A stretch of 36,181 nucleotides of DNA, taken from the NCBI GenBank assembly GCA_963169455.1, contig CAUJDW010000037.1, positions 1-36,181 of the forward strand, given 5' to 3'. The notes under the pieces were generated by a model that was not told where the DNA came from, ran no database searches, and was given only the letters and a program-made list of their open reading frames with translations. Shown piece after piece: positions 24,132 to 32,534 of the stretch. The translations under genes and the position numbers were made by a program. The stretch comes from Bacteroidota bacterium. GTDB taxonomy: Bacteria > Bacteroidota > Bacteroidia > Chitinophagales > Saprospiraceae. Position 1 is the stretch's first letter, and each line of letters begins with the position of its first letter.

Positions 24132-25406
24132 ATGAACACCATGAAAAGCGTAATCACCTGCGACATGGAAGGCCGCATCGAGTCCTTCAGCAAAGGCGCG
24201 GAGAAGCTCTTTGGATACACGGCCGGAGAAGCCATCGGGAAACTGCGGGTTTCGGCCTTCTCGCCGGGGGAAGTCGTCCTGCAAAACGTGCCGCTTTGGC
24301 TGGAAAAGGCCAGCCGGGAAGGCGAATACAGCACCAAAACCGTTTTCGTGCGCAAGGACGGCTCCACCTTCAACGCCCGCATCCGCATCACCCCCACTTT
24401 TGCCAGGGGCAAAGGCAGGGGGCAGACGGGGTACTGCGGCGTCACGGAAGCCATCGAAGAAGATGTGCGCGTTCCCATCAGGTGGACGACGAAGCTGGTC
24501 AAAGCCCTGGCCATAACGCGCCTGCCCTTCATTTCGGCGGTGGCCATGCCGGCCTTCATCGGAGGCGCTTATGCCTACCATTACGTACTGGATGCCCCGG
24601 GCGCTTTCAACTGGCTGCACTTCGCGCTCGCGGTGGCGGGAGTCATCCTCCTGCACCTGGGCAGCAATGTGATGAACGACTATTTCGACGTCAAGGACGG
24701 GACGGACGCGGCCAACAATGATTATTTCCTGCAGTTTTCAGGCGGCAGCCGCGCCATCGAGCTGGGGCTTATAACCCTGGAGGGCGCCAAACGCCTGGGC
24801 TTGTCGCTGATCGCCGCAGCAGCGCTGATCGGGCTGTTCCTCAGCTGGGCCACCGGCATCACCACGCTGCTCATCGGGCTTACGGGCCTGGCGCTTGGCT
24901 ACCTGTACACCGCCCCGCCCGTGCGCCTGGTGGCGCGCAAAGGGCTGGGCGAACTGAGCATAACCCTGGCCTTCGGGCCTCTGGTAACCGCCGGGGTGGT
25001 GTACGTCCTGACGCAACAGCTCAGCCCCCTGGCCTTCCTCATCGGGCTGCCCGCCGGGCTGCTGACGGCCAACATCCTGCTGATCAACGAATTCCCCGAC
25101 GCCGCTTCCGACGCCACCACCGGCAAAAACCACCTGGTCGTCACCTTCGGCAAAGAAAAGAGCACCTATATCTATCTCGCCATCCTGCTGGCGGCCTTCC
25201 TGGCGCACCTGGCCATCGTATGGCTGCTGCCGGGCGCCAGCACCTGGCTACTGGCCGCCGGCTTCCTGATGCTCGGCGCCGGGCTGCTCATCTTCCGCCA
25301 CATCCGCCAATACTACGACAGCCGCGAACTGGTGCGCTCCAATAAGAACACCATCGCCCTGAGCGCCCTGACGGGGCTGGCGACGGCAGTGGCGATGATG
25401 CTGTAG
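24132..25406 (+). CDS. UbiA-family prenyltransferase with N-terminal PAS domain
   Basis: 424 residues in two parts. Residues 5-110 are a PAS domain (SVITCDMEGRIESFSKGAEK, LFGYTAGEAIGK, VFVRKDGSTFNARIRITPTF). Residues about 120-424 are a UbiA-type integral membrane prenyltransferase with around eight to nine helices and both aspartate motifs: NDYFDVKDGTD (182-192) and NEFPDAASDATTGK (319-332), which bind the prenyl diphosphate through Mg. The MenA-like wording of both motifs suggests a 1,4-dihydroxy-2-naphthoate-type (menaquinone) or related prenyl acceptor, but this is not certain. A PAS domain fused directly to a prenyltransferase suggests control by a cofactor, redox state or ligand. Confidence 0.88.
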   Translation: MNTMKSVITCDMEGRIESFSKGAEKLFGYTAGEAIGKLRVSAFSPGEVVLQNVPLWLEKASREGEYSTKTVFVRKDGSTFNARIRITPTFARGKGRGQTGYCGVTEAIEEDVRVPIRWTTKLVKALAITRLPFISAVAMPAFIGGAYAYHYVLDAPGAFNWLHFALAVAGVILLHLGSNVMNDYFDVKDGTDAANNDYFLQFSGGSRAIELGLITLEGAKRLGLSLIAAAALIGLFLSWATGITTLLIGLTGLALGYLYTAPPVRLVARKGLGELSITLAFGPLVTAGVVYVLTQQLSPLAFLIGLPAGLLTANILLINEFPDAASDATTGKNHLVVTFGKEKSTYIYLAILLAAFLAHLAIVWLLPGASTWLLAAGFLMLGAGLLIFRHIRQYYDSRELVRSNKNTIALSALTGLATAVAMML

Positions 25407-25449
25407 GGCGGCTCGCCGGCAGCTATCCCAAGCCCAATACCAGCAATTC

Positions 25450-25537
25450 AGCGAAAATTCGCAAAAAAATCACCCGCCCTCTTTACAAAGAGGCTAAAAT
25501 CCTTTAAATTGTAGCGAAATTTCGCTAATTATATTCC
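25450..25537 (+). promoter_or_regulatory. Promoter and palindromic operator candidate of the acyl-CoA dehydrogenase
   Basis: AGCGAAATTTCGCT (25513-25526) is a perfect 14-bp palindrome lying between a TTG at 25509-25511 and TATATTCC at 25530-25537 (18 bases apart), i.e. between likely -33 and -7 boxes. A second near-copy, GCGAAAATTCGC, is at 25451-25462. Two similar half-site pairs 63 bases apart suggest a repressor with two operators, probably tied to fatty-acid breakdown; the regulator is not in view. Confidence 0.6.
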
Positions 25538-25561
25538 ATTGCCAAAAAAAACGCCCGGAAC

Positions 25562-27361
25562 ATGCAAGACATGCTCGTCCAAGCCGATGTACTCAAAGGG
25601 GGCGCGTTCCTGATCCAGGATTCGAAGCCGGAAGACACCTTCATTCCCGAAGAGGCCAATGAGGAACAACTGATGATTGCCGATACCGTGCGGGGATTCC
25701 TGCACAACGAACTCATGCCCGTCCAGGACAGGCTGGAGGCCCAGGAAAAGGGGCTGTCGGCCAGCCTGCTGGAGAAAATGGCGGAGCTCGGTTTGCTCGG
25801 AACCCACATGCCGGAAGCCTATGGCGGGCTGGAACTGGATACCAACACCAACACCCTGATCGGCGACGTGCTGGGGCCTGCCGGGGCCTTTACCGTGTCC
25901 TACGCAGTGCAGATCGGCATCGGCATGCTGCCGCTGCTTTACTACGGCACGGAAGAGCAGAAGCAGAAATACCTCACCCGCCTCATCAGCGGAGAGCTCA
26001 AAGCTGCTTACTGCCTCACCGAGCCGGGCTCCGGCTCCGACGCCCTGGCGGCCAAAACGCGGGCGGACCTCTCCCCCGACGGCTCGCACTACATCATCAA
26101 CGGCCAGAAAATGTGGATCTCGAATGCGGGATTCGCCGACATGTTCATCGTTTTCGCGCAGGTGGACGGCAGGCAGTTCACCGGCTTTATCGTCGAGCGC
26201 GACAGCGAAGGCCTCTCACTGGGCGCAGAAGAAAAGAAACTGGGCATCCACGGCTCCTCCACCCGGCAGGTGTTTTTTGAAAACGTCAGGGTGCCGAAGG
26301 AGAACGTACTGGGCGAGATCGGCAAGGGGCACCTCATCGCCTTCAACGTGCTGAATATCGGGCGCTTCAAACTCTGCGCCCTCTCCATCGGCGGCGCCAA
26401 GGACAGGGTGAGCACGGGCATCCGCTACGCCAACGAGCGGGTGCAGTTCAAACAGCCTATCTCCAGCTTCGGGGCCATCCGGCACAAGCTGGCCGAGCAG
26501 GCCATCCGGGTCTTTGCGGTGGAAAGCGCCATGTACCGCGTTTCCAACATGATGCAACAGGCCAACAAAGCCCTGATGGCGCAGGGCCAGGGCTTTGCCG
26601 AAGCCAAGCTGCAGGCTGCCGAAGAATACGCCATCGAGTGCGCCCTGCTGAAAGTGGCCGGCTCCGAAGCCCTCGACTTTGTCGTCGACGAGCTGGTGCA
26701 GATTTTTGGCGGCATGGGGTACTCGGAGGAAGGGCCCGCCGCCCGCGCCTACCGCGACGCCCGCATCAACCGCATCTACGAAGGCACCAACGAGATCAAC
26801 CGCCTGCTGTCGGTCGATATGCTGCTGCGCCGCGCCATGAAGGGGGCCATCGACCTCACCGGCCCGGCCTGGGCGGTGCAGAAGGAACTGGCTTCCATGC
26901 CTTCCTTCGACACGCCGCAGGGGCCCTACGGCAATGAATACAAGGCCGTGAAAAACTTCAAAAAGGCCGTGCTGATGGTGGCCGGCGCCGCCGCCAAAAT
27001 GCAGATGGACGGGCAACTCAACCTCAAGGAGGAACAGGAGGTGGTGATGAACATCGCCGACATGATGCTCGACGCCCTGGTGGCGGAATCCCTGCTGCTG
27101 CGCGTGGAAAAACTGGCCGGCATGGACAGGGAGCACGGACAGGACGTGTATGAGGCCATGCTGCGCGTCTTCATCCACGACGCCAACGCCCGCATCCTGA
27201 AAAACGGCTCCGACGCCCTGGCCTCCTTCGCCGAAGGCGACCTGCTGCGCACCCTGCTCATGGGCCTGAAGCGATTCACCAAATACCCCCCGGTAAACGT
27301 CAAAGCCGAACGCCGCATAATTGCCAATGTGCTCATCGAGGCGAACGGGTATTGCTTCTGA
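25562..27361 (+). CDS. Acyl-CoA dehydrogenase (VLCAD-like length)
   Basis: 599 residues, longer than the usual ~380, like very-long-chain types with an extra C-terminal region (about 425-599). FAD-dependent first step of beta-oxidation. Signatures: YCLTEPGSGSDALAAKTRA (150-168) for FAD binding, WISNAGFADMFIVFAQ at 185-200, and the flavin/CoA region KLGIHGSSTRQVFFENVRVP (226-245). The putative catalytic base is Glu407 in RIYEGTNEINRLL, the position used by VLCAD and ACAD9. Likely cytosolic or membrane-associated. The ATG at 25562 is chosen; a second ATG lies three codons later. Operator candidate upstream; followed by a terminator. Confidence 0.93.
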   Translation: MQDMLVQADVLKGGAFLIQDSKPEDTFIPEEANEEQLMIADTVRGFLHNELMPVQDRLEAQEKGLSASLLEKMAELGLLGTHMPEAYGGLELDTNTNTLIGDVLGPAGAFTVSYAVQIGIGMLPLLYYGTEEQKQKYLTRLISGELKAAYCLTEPGSGSDALAAKTRADLSPDGSHYIINGQKMWISNAGFADMFIVFAQVDGRQFTGFIVERDSEGLSLGAEEKKLGIHGSSTRQVFFENVRVPKENVLGEIGKGHLIAFNVLNIGRFKLCALSIGGAKDRVSTGIRYANERVQFKQPISSFGAIRHKLAEQAIRVFAVESAMYRVSNMMQQANKALMAQGQGFAEAKLQAAEEYAIECALLKVAGSEALDFVVDELVQIFGGMGYSEEGPAARAYRDARINRIYEGTNEINRLLSVDMLLRRAMKGAIDLTGPAWAVQKELASMPSFDTPQGPYGNEYKAVKNFKKAVLMVAGAAAKMQMDGQLNLKEEQEVVMNIADMMLDALVAESLLLRVEKLAGMDREHGQDVYEAMLRVFIHDANARILKNGSDALASFAEGDLLRTLLMGLKRFTKYPPVNVKAERRIIANVLIEANGYCF

Positions 27362-27428
27362 AGCTTTGGGCTGATGAAATAATAACCTGCTGAGGTTCTT
27401 CAAGAAACTTTGCTAGACAATACATCAA

Positions 27429-27463
27429 GCGCCCCGGGGCAGAAGCCTGCGGGGCTTTTTCTT
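27429..27463 (+). terminator. Terminator after the acyl-CoA dehydrogenase gene
   Basis: GCCCCGGGGC pairs with GCCTGCGGGGC around the loop AGAA (27431-27455), followed by TTTTT. It ends 31 bases before the ybaB promoter. Confidence 0.75.
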
Positions 27464-27494
27464 TGGCCTGCTTCTCAAAGCGTCATAAAAGCCT

Positions 27495-27502
27495 TACCTT
27501 TG
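27495..27502 (+). promoter_or_regulatory. Promoter -7 element (TACCTTTG) of ybaB
   Basis: TACCTTTG matches TAnnTTTG exactly. Transcription would begin near 27509, giving a leader of about 40 bases to the ATG at 27549 but only 7 bases to the ATG at 27516, which favours the later start. Confidence 0.6.
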
Positions 27503-27548
27503 CGCTCCTGATTCCATGAAGTTTTTCCCTTACCAAAAACCTACCACT

Positions 27549-27866
27549 ATGTTCGGAGACCTGTTGGGAGATATGCAGGAGCGCCAGAAGGCCATGCGGA
27601 AAAAGCTGGCCGGGATCACCGTCGAAGCCGAGGCCGGCGACGGCGCCGTGCGGGTGAAGGCCAACGCCAACCGCGAGATCATCAATATTTCCTTCGACAA
27701 GTCCAAACTCGACTGGGAAGACCAGGAGATGGTCGAAGACCTGCTCATCGCCGCCATCAACCACGCCATGGAAAAGGCGGCGGCCAAAGAAGCGGAAGAA
27801 GCGCAGAACATCATGAAAGACATGCTGCCCCCGGGCCTGGGGGGATTGGGGAATTTGTTTGGCTGA
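27549..27866 (+). CDS. ybaB: YbaB/EbfC-family DNA-associated protein
   Basis: 105 residues. YbaB/EbfC proteins are small dimeric nucleoid-associated proteins that bind DNA. The start at ATG 27549 is chosen because the protein then begins MFGDLLGDMQERQKAMRKKL, a usual opening, and because of the promoter position; an upstream ATG at 27516 adds 11 residues with no family match. The body has the KKLAGITVEAEAGDGAVRVK strand region and the conserved VKANANREIINISFDKSK, and ends in a helix plus a Gly/Leu-rich tail (GLGGLGNLFG). Not near recR or dnaX here, unlike in many genomes. Confidence 0.85.
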   Translation: MFGDLLGDMQERQKAMRKKLAGITVEAEAGDGAVRVKANANREIINISFDKSKLDWEDQEMVEDLLIAAINHAMEKAAAKEAEEAQNIMKDMLPPGLGGLGNLFG

Positions 27867-27953
27867 GGGGGTTCGGGAGAAAAAAATAATAGCGCGGCCG
27901 GGGCGTTAAAAGTCTTGGCTTAGCCATATAATATTTTAAAACGCATAAGCAGC

Positions 27954-29189
27954 ATGAGGTTTTTCTTACTGATCGCTTTCTTCGGCCTGGCCGTATGGCC
28001 ACTTAGCGCGCAAACGACCATCGGGCTGGTGGCTTACTACCCGCTCGACTCCATCTACCGGGATGCTACGGGCAATACCGCGAACACGGGCACGCCCGCC
28101 GGCAACCCCTATTTTTCCTGCGGCGCCTTCGGCAATGCCCTGCGGATGAACGGGCAGTCCGACGAGGTCGTCATCCTGGGCGGCCCCGTCAACGATGAAT
28201 TTGACGATGAGGACATTACCATCAGCCTGTACATCAAACCCACAGGGGGCGACGGCACCCAGTACGTACTTTCCAAGCGCAGCCCCAGCTGCTTCGGGGG
28301 CAATGAGTTTTACATCCGCTACGTGCCGGGCTCCCGCACCGTCAACGTCGTCTTCCTGGAAACCCTCGACAAATCGGTGGGTCTGGCCTATACGCTGAAC
28401 AATACCGCCTGCTGGCAACACATCGCCGTAGTGCGGGAAGGCGGCCGCGTGCGCCTGTTCATCAACGGCGAACTGGTGCAGGTGCGCAGCACCGCCAACC
28501 GCCTCGACGTGTTCAATGACGGCGACCTGACCATCGGCAACAGCCGATGCAAAGGGCCGGCGGAGCGGGGCTTCAACGGGCTGATCGACGACCTGCGCAT
28601 CTACAACCGCGCCCTGAGCGAAAAGGATGTCCGGGAACTCTATTTCCGCCCCGACCAGATCGAGCGGACGAGCCAGGTGCTCAACGTATTCCTGGGCAAT
28701 TCGGTCGATATAAGCCTGACCAACACCTGCGCCACCAGTTTCTCCTGGAGCCCCACGGCCGGCCTTTCCGACCCGGCCGCGGCGGAGCCAAGCATAACGC
28801 CCACGGAAAAAGGTGAAATCCTTTACACGATATCCATGCGGGACACCGTCAGCACCTGCGTGGCCCGCGATTCCATCCTGCTCAACGTGATCGACCCCGA
28901 TGACCTGGACTGCAACGCCATTTTCCTGCCCAGCGCTTTCACCCCCAACGGCGACGGGCTCAACGAAGACTTCGGCATCAGCAACCCCTACGCCGTCCAG
29001 GAATTGCTCGCCTTCGACATCTTCGACCGATGGGGCAACAAGGTCTTTTCCACCACCGACCCCTTCCAGCGCTGGGACGGCAGCTACCGCGGGCAGGCCG
29101 TCAACCCCGGAGTGATGAAATACGTCCTCCTGCTCAGGTGCGACGGAGAAGAAAAAGTCCTGACGGGCACATTGTCTATCCTCCGATAA
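27954..29189 (+). CDS. Secreted LamG-domain protein with T9SS-type C-terminal domain
   Basis: 411 residues. A signal peptide spans 1-19 (MRFFLLIAFFGLAVWPLSA). A concanavalin/LamG fold follows at about 25-215 (GLVAYYPLDSIYRDATG, the pattern WQHIAVVREGGRVRLFINGE, then GFNGLIDDLRIYNRALSEKD), a carbohydrate- or protein-binding module. After a short linker comes the gliding-motility-type C-terminal domain (about 320-411; IFLPSAFTPNGDGLNEDFGI, then FDIFDRWGNKVFST), a known type IX secretion signal in Bacteroidota. The protein is therefore predicted to be secreted to the cell surface. The TPR lipoprotein gene starts 20 bases downstream and is probably co-transcribed. Confidence 0.9.
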   Translation: MRFFLLIAFFGLAVWPLSAQTTIGLVAYYPLDSIYRDATGNTANTGTPAGNPYFSCGAFGNALRMNGQSDEVVILGGPVNDEFDDEDITISLYIKPTGGDGTQYVLSKRSPSCFGGNEFYIRYVPGSRTVNVVFLETLDKSVGLAYTLNNTACWQHIAVVREGGRVRLFINGELVQVRSTANRLDVFNDGDLTIGNSRCKGPAERGFNGLIDDLRIYNRALSEKDVRELYFRPDQIERTSQVLNVFLGNSVDISLTNTCATSFSWSPTAGLSDPAAAEPSITPTEKGEILYTISMRDTVSTCVARDSILLNVIDPDDLDCNAIFLPSAFTPNGDGLNEDFGISNPYAVQELLAFDIFDRWGNKVFSTTDPFQRWDGSYRGQAVNPGVMKYVLLLRCDGEEKVLTGTLSILR

Positions 29190-29209
29190 ACTGCAAAAAC
29201 TATAAAGTG

Positions 29210-30649
29210 ATGAAAACCAGAAACCTGCTGCCTGTAGTGCTGACGCTTTTTCTGTTCGGCGCCTGCACGCCCAAGATCAGCGAGGAAACGGCCAAAACCG
29301 AGCAGGCGGAACAGCCCGCTCCGCCCCCTCCTCCAAAGGAGGAAGTGAAACTCAGCCCCTGCCCGAAATTCAGCGACGCCCCCTTCCCGGAAGAAGCCTC
29401 CGATAACTACGTCCTGTACCGCGACTTCCTGAAAGTGGGCGACTGGAACCGGGCCTTCCAGCTCTGGCAAAAAGTTTACGCCGTAGCTCCCGCCGCCGAC
29501 GGCCAGCGCAATACTGTTTACGCCGACGGCATCCGCTTCTACGAGTACTTCATCTCTCAATCCACCGACTCCCTTCAGAAAGAAGCCTATGTGGATACGA
29601 TCTTCATGATCTATGACGAGATCGACCGCTGTTATCCGGAAGGGGGCTACATCCTGGCCCGCAAGGCCTTCGACTTCTACTACAAGTACCCGCAACGGTC
29701 GACCCCCAAAAAGACTTACGAGCTGTTCAAACAATCCATCGATATGGACGGGCTGAACACCCACGATTTTGTACTCAACCCCTTCTCGGCCCTGCTGACC
29801 GACCTGTACGGATCGGGTGAGATCGGAAAGGAAGAGGCGTTTAAATACCAGAATATCGTCAGGGATGTGCTGGCCAAGGGCCTGAAAGAATGCAAAGGCA
29901 AAGCCTGCGACCGCTGGAACATCATCGCCGAATATGCGCCGGTGCGGCTGGAATATTTCGAAACCGTCGAAGGTTTCTACCCCTGCAGTTATTACATGGA
30001 CAAATACTACCCCGAATTTCTGGAAAACCCGGAGGATTGCGACATCGTGCGCGAGGTGTACAGCCGCCTGAAGTGGGGCGGGTGCTCCGAATCCGATGAA
30101 AAATTCCGCGAGCTGATCCGCATCGGCAACCAGAACTGCCGCCCCGAGCCGGGCCCGGCGGAGATCGCCTACCAGTTGCTGAAGGAGGCGAAGTATTCGG
30201 AGTCCATCTCCGCTTTTGAAAGGGCTATCGAAGAGGAAAAGGATGCTGAAAAGAAAAGCAACTATGCGCTGACGGTGGCCAAGATATACCAGGTGCACCT
30301 GCGCAATTTCCCCCGCGCCCGCACATGGGCCCTGCGTGCTGCTGACATGCGCGGCGGCTGGGGCGAACCCTACATGCTCATCGCCCGCCTCTATGCCTCC
30401 AGCGGCCCGCTCTGCGGCCCGGGCACCGGCTGGGACAGCCAGATCGTCACCTGGCCCGCCATCGACATGTGGAACCGCGCCAAGTCCGTTGACCCCAGTG
30501 TTGCCGCCGAGGCCAACAAATGGATTGCCCGCTACAGCCAGTATATGCCCAACCGCGAAGACGTCTTTATCCGCACCCTCAAGGCAGGCGACCGTTACTT
30601 TGTGCCCTGCTGGATACAGGAGTGGACCACCATCCGCACTGCGGACTGA
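29210..30649 (+). CDS. TPR-containing lipoprotein
   Basis: 479 residues from ATG 29210, chosen over an earlier in-frame ATG (29030) whose extra 60 residues overlap the previous gene and have no signal sequence. The lipobox FLFGAC (Cys at residue 19) follows a hydrophobic stretch, so this is a lipoprotein, probably in the outer membrane facing the periplasm. A Glu/Pro linker leads into an alpha-helical region with TPR-like pairs (residues about 65-450; YRDFLKVGDWNRAFQLWQKV, YQLLKEAKYSESISAFERAI, KIYQVHLRNFPRARTWAL). Its many cysteines (for example KECKGKACDRW, CRPEPG) are unusual. Similar proteins are known from gliding or envelope clusters; the partner is likely the LamG protein upstream. Confidence 0.8.
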   Translation: MKTRNLLPVVLTLFLFGACTPKISEETAKTEQAEQPAPPPPPKEEVKLSPCPKFSDAPFPEEASDNYVLYRDFLKVGDWNRAFQLWQKVYAVAPAADGQRNTVYADGIRFYEYFISQSTDSLQKEAYVDTIFMIYDEIDRCYPEGGYILARKAFDFYYKYPQRSTPKKTYELFKQSIDMDGLNTHDFVLNPFSALLTDLYGSGEIGKEEAFKYQNIVRDVLAKGLKECKGKACDRWNIIAEYAPVRLEYFETVEGFYPCSYYMDKYYPEFLENPEDCDIVREVYSRLKWGGCSESDEKFRELIRIGNQNCRPEPGPAEIAYQLLKEAKYSESISAFERAIEEEKDAEKKSNYALTVAKIYQVHLRNFPRARTWALRAADMRGGWGEPYMLIARLYASSGPLCGPGTGWDSQIVTWPAIDMWNRAKSVDPSVAAEANKWIARYSQYMPNREDVFIRTLKAGDRYFVPCWIQEWTTIRTAD

Positions 30650-30722
30650 GTGGCGCTGCGCCGGGGCCGCTCAGCGATCCCGGCGCAGCAGGCCCGCTTT
30701 CCGTTATAAAATCAGGCAGATC

Positions 30723-31829
30723 ATGAGCAATCTCCTAAAGGATGTCTATTCACCCGAATTCTATGGCCATTTTACCGAAGTGATGCAGGAGGTGATCCCC
30801 GCTTTCGACGGCAGGCGTTTCACGCAGATGGTTTTCGACGAAACCTGGCCTGAGCGGGAGTTGAAAGACAGGATGCGGCACACCAGCAGGGTGCTGCACC
30901 ACTTTCTGCCCCGGCCGTTCCCCGAGGCGGTTCCGGCCATGCTTCAGGCCATTGCCCTGCTGCGGAAGAACAAGATGAAAAACTTTGGTTTTGCCTGCAT
31001 GTTTTTTCCGGACTATATCGAAAACTTCGGGCTGGAACACTACGAAAGCGCCGTGCGGGCCATGGAACAGATAACGCACTTCGCCAGTTGCGAATTCGCC
31101 GTGCGGCCCTTTATCCTGAAATACGGAAACCGGATGATGGATCAGATGCTGGCCTGGTCGAAACACGAAGACCCGCACGTCAGGCGGCTGTCGAGCGAGG
31201 GCTGCCGGCCGAGGCTGCCCTGGGCCATGGCCCTGCCGGCCCTCAAAAAGGACCCCAGGCCCATACTGCCCATTCTGGAAAACCTGAAGGACGACCCCTC
31301 CGAGTTTGTACGCCGAAGCGTGGCCAACAACCTCAACGACATTTCCAAGGACAACCCCGACATCGCCCTGTCCATTTTCCGGGAGTGGATCGGCCAAAGC
31401 CCGGAAACCGGCCGGATCGTCAAACACGCCTGCCGCACCCTGCTCAAGCAGGGGCGGCCTGAAGCTATTGAACTCTTCGGCTACAGCGGGCTGGCGCACA
31501 TCAGGGCGCACAATTTCCGCATACACACGCCTGAGGTGAGGGTAGGAGAAAGCCTCTCCTTTTCCTTTGAGCTGGAAAATACCGGCAGCGCTCCTGCCTC
31601 CGTTCGCCTGGAGTACGGCCTGTATTACCGCAAAGCCAACGGGCTGTTATCCAGAAAGGTATTCAAGATCAGCGAGCGGGAATATGCGCCGCAAACGCGC
31701 AGCGCGATAGAGCGCAGGCAGAGCTTCCGGCCCATTACCACCCGCAACTTCTACCCCGGAAAGCACGAACTGTCCCTCATTATCAACGGGGAGGAAGTGG
31801 AAAAGCAAAGCTTTATGCTGTTGCAGTGA
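30723..31829 (+). CDS. AlkC-like DNA alkylation repair protein (HEAT repeats plus Ig-like domain)
   Basis: 368 residues from ATG 30723; the upstream in-frame extension is a shadow of the previous gene. The N-terminal ~270 residues match the HEAT-like-repeat DNA glycosylase family: VFDETWPERELKDRMRHTSR, PDYIENFGLEHYESAVRAM, and the core AWSKHEDPHVRRLSSEGCRP followed by RLPWAMALPALKKDP and PILPILENLKDDPSEFVRRS. The C-terminal ~90 residues form an Ig-like beta domain (VRVGESLSFSFELENTGSAP, KHELSLIINGEEVEKQSF), as in the AlkC branch. Such enzymes remove alkylated bases such as 3-methyladenine without base flipping. Monocistronic, with a 73-base gap from the lipoprotein gene. Confidence 0.88.
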   Translation: MSNLLKDVYSPEFYGHFTEVMQEVIPAFDGRRFTQMVFDETWPERELKDRMRHTSRVLHHFLPRPFPEAVPAMLQAIALLRKNKMKNFGFACMFFPDYIENFGLEHYESAVRAMEQITHFASCEFAVRPFILKYGNRMMDQMLAWSKHEDPHVRRLSSEGCRPRLPWAMALPALKKDPRPILPILENLKDDPSEFVRRSVANNLNDISKDNPDIALSIFREWIGQSPETGRIVKHACRTLLKQGRPEAIELFGYSGLAHIRAHNFRIHTPEVRVGESLSFSFELENTGSAPASVRLEYGLYYRKANGLLSRKVFKISEREYAPQTRSAIERRQSFRPITTRNFYPGKHELSLIINGEEVEKQSFMLLQ

Positions 31830-31872
31830 AATACTGCGGCGGTAAAACAAACGGCATACCGGCGCCCCGAAC

Positions 31873-32523
31873 TCATTCCTGCATTTTCTCCCCGTAGCTG
31901 AGGTCGCCGGCGTCGCCCAGGCCGGGCACGATATAGGCCTTGGCGGTCAGCTCCTCATCCAGAGCGCCCATCCAGATGCTGGCGTCGGGGAAGACGCGTT
32001 TCATGTGTTCCAGGCCCGCGGCGGAGGCGACGGCCGTGGCGAAATGGATCCGGGCCGGTTCGCCCAGCTCCGTCAGCGCATTGGCCACCAATGCCATAGA
32101 CGAACCGGTGGCCAGCATGGCGTCGCAGATGATCAGCACGGACCCCTCTACGCTGGGGCTGGAGATATATTCCATGTGGATGTCGAAGGTGCCGTCTTTG
32201 TGATGGCGGCGATAGGCCGAAACGAAGGCGTTGCCGGCGTAGTCAAAATAGTTGAGCATGCCCTGATGCATCGGCAGGCCGGCCCGGAGGATGGTAGCCA
32301 GAACGATGCGCTGGGAAGGCACCTTCACTTTCGCTATCCCAAGGGGTGTTTCCACCTCTTTTTCAGTATATTCCAATTCCTTGCTGATCTCGTAGGCCAG
32401 GATTTCTCCCAGGCGCTCCAGGTTGCGCCGGAACCGCATGCTGTCCTGCTGGGCCTTCACATCCCGCAGTTCGGCGATGAAGCGGTTGGCTATCGAGTTT
32501 TGTTCACTGAGATTGACGATCAT
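31873..32523 (-). CDS. upp: Uracil phosphoribosyltransferase
   Basis: Makes UMP from uracil and PRPP in pyrimidine salvage (cytosol). 216 residues. The conserved flexible loop region ILRAGLPMHQGMLNYF (about 81-96), the PRPP motif VLIICDAMLATGSSMALV (in standard enzymes ICDPMLATGGS; here Pro to Ala and Gly to Ser) and the uracil-binding end YIVPGLGDAGDLSYG are all clear. The PRPP motif changes are modest but worth noting. It follows the deacetylase-like gene by 11 bases on the same strand and may share its transcript. Confidence 0.95.
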   Translation of the reverse strand: MIVNLSEQNSIANRFIAELRDVKAQQDSMRFRRNLERLGEILAYEISKELEYTEKEVETPLGIAKVKVPSQRIVLATILRAGLPMHQGMLNYFDYAGNAFVSAYRRHHKDGTFDIHMEYISSPSVEGSVLIICDAMLATGSSMALVANALTELGEPARIHFATAVASAAGLEHMKRVFPDASIWMGALDEELTAKAYIVPGLGDAGDLSYGEKMQE

Positions 32524-32534
32524 ATCACTTTCCT

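Noticed and set aside
26216-27403. 395-codon minus-strand ORF in the acyl-CoA dehydrogenase
   Set aside because: It mirrors a real gene and is histidine/glycine-rich, as expected for antisense of GC-rich sequence.
29030-29209. Earlier start for the TPR lipoprotein
   Set aside because: It overlaps the upstream gene and would hide the signal peptide and lipobox.
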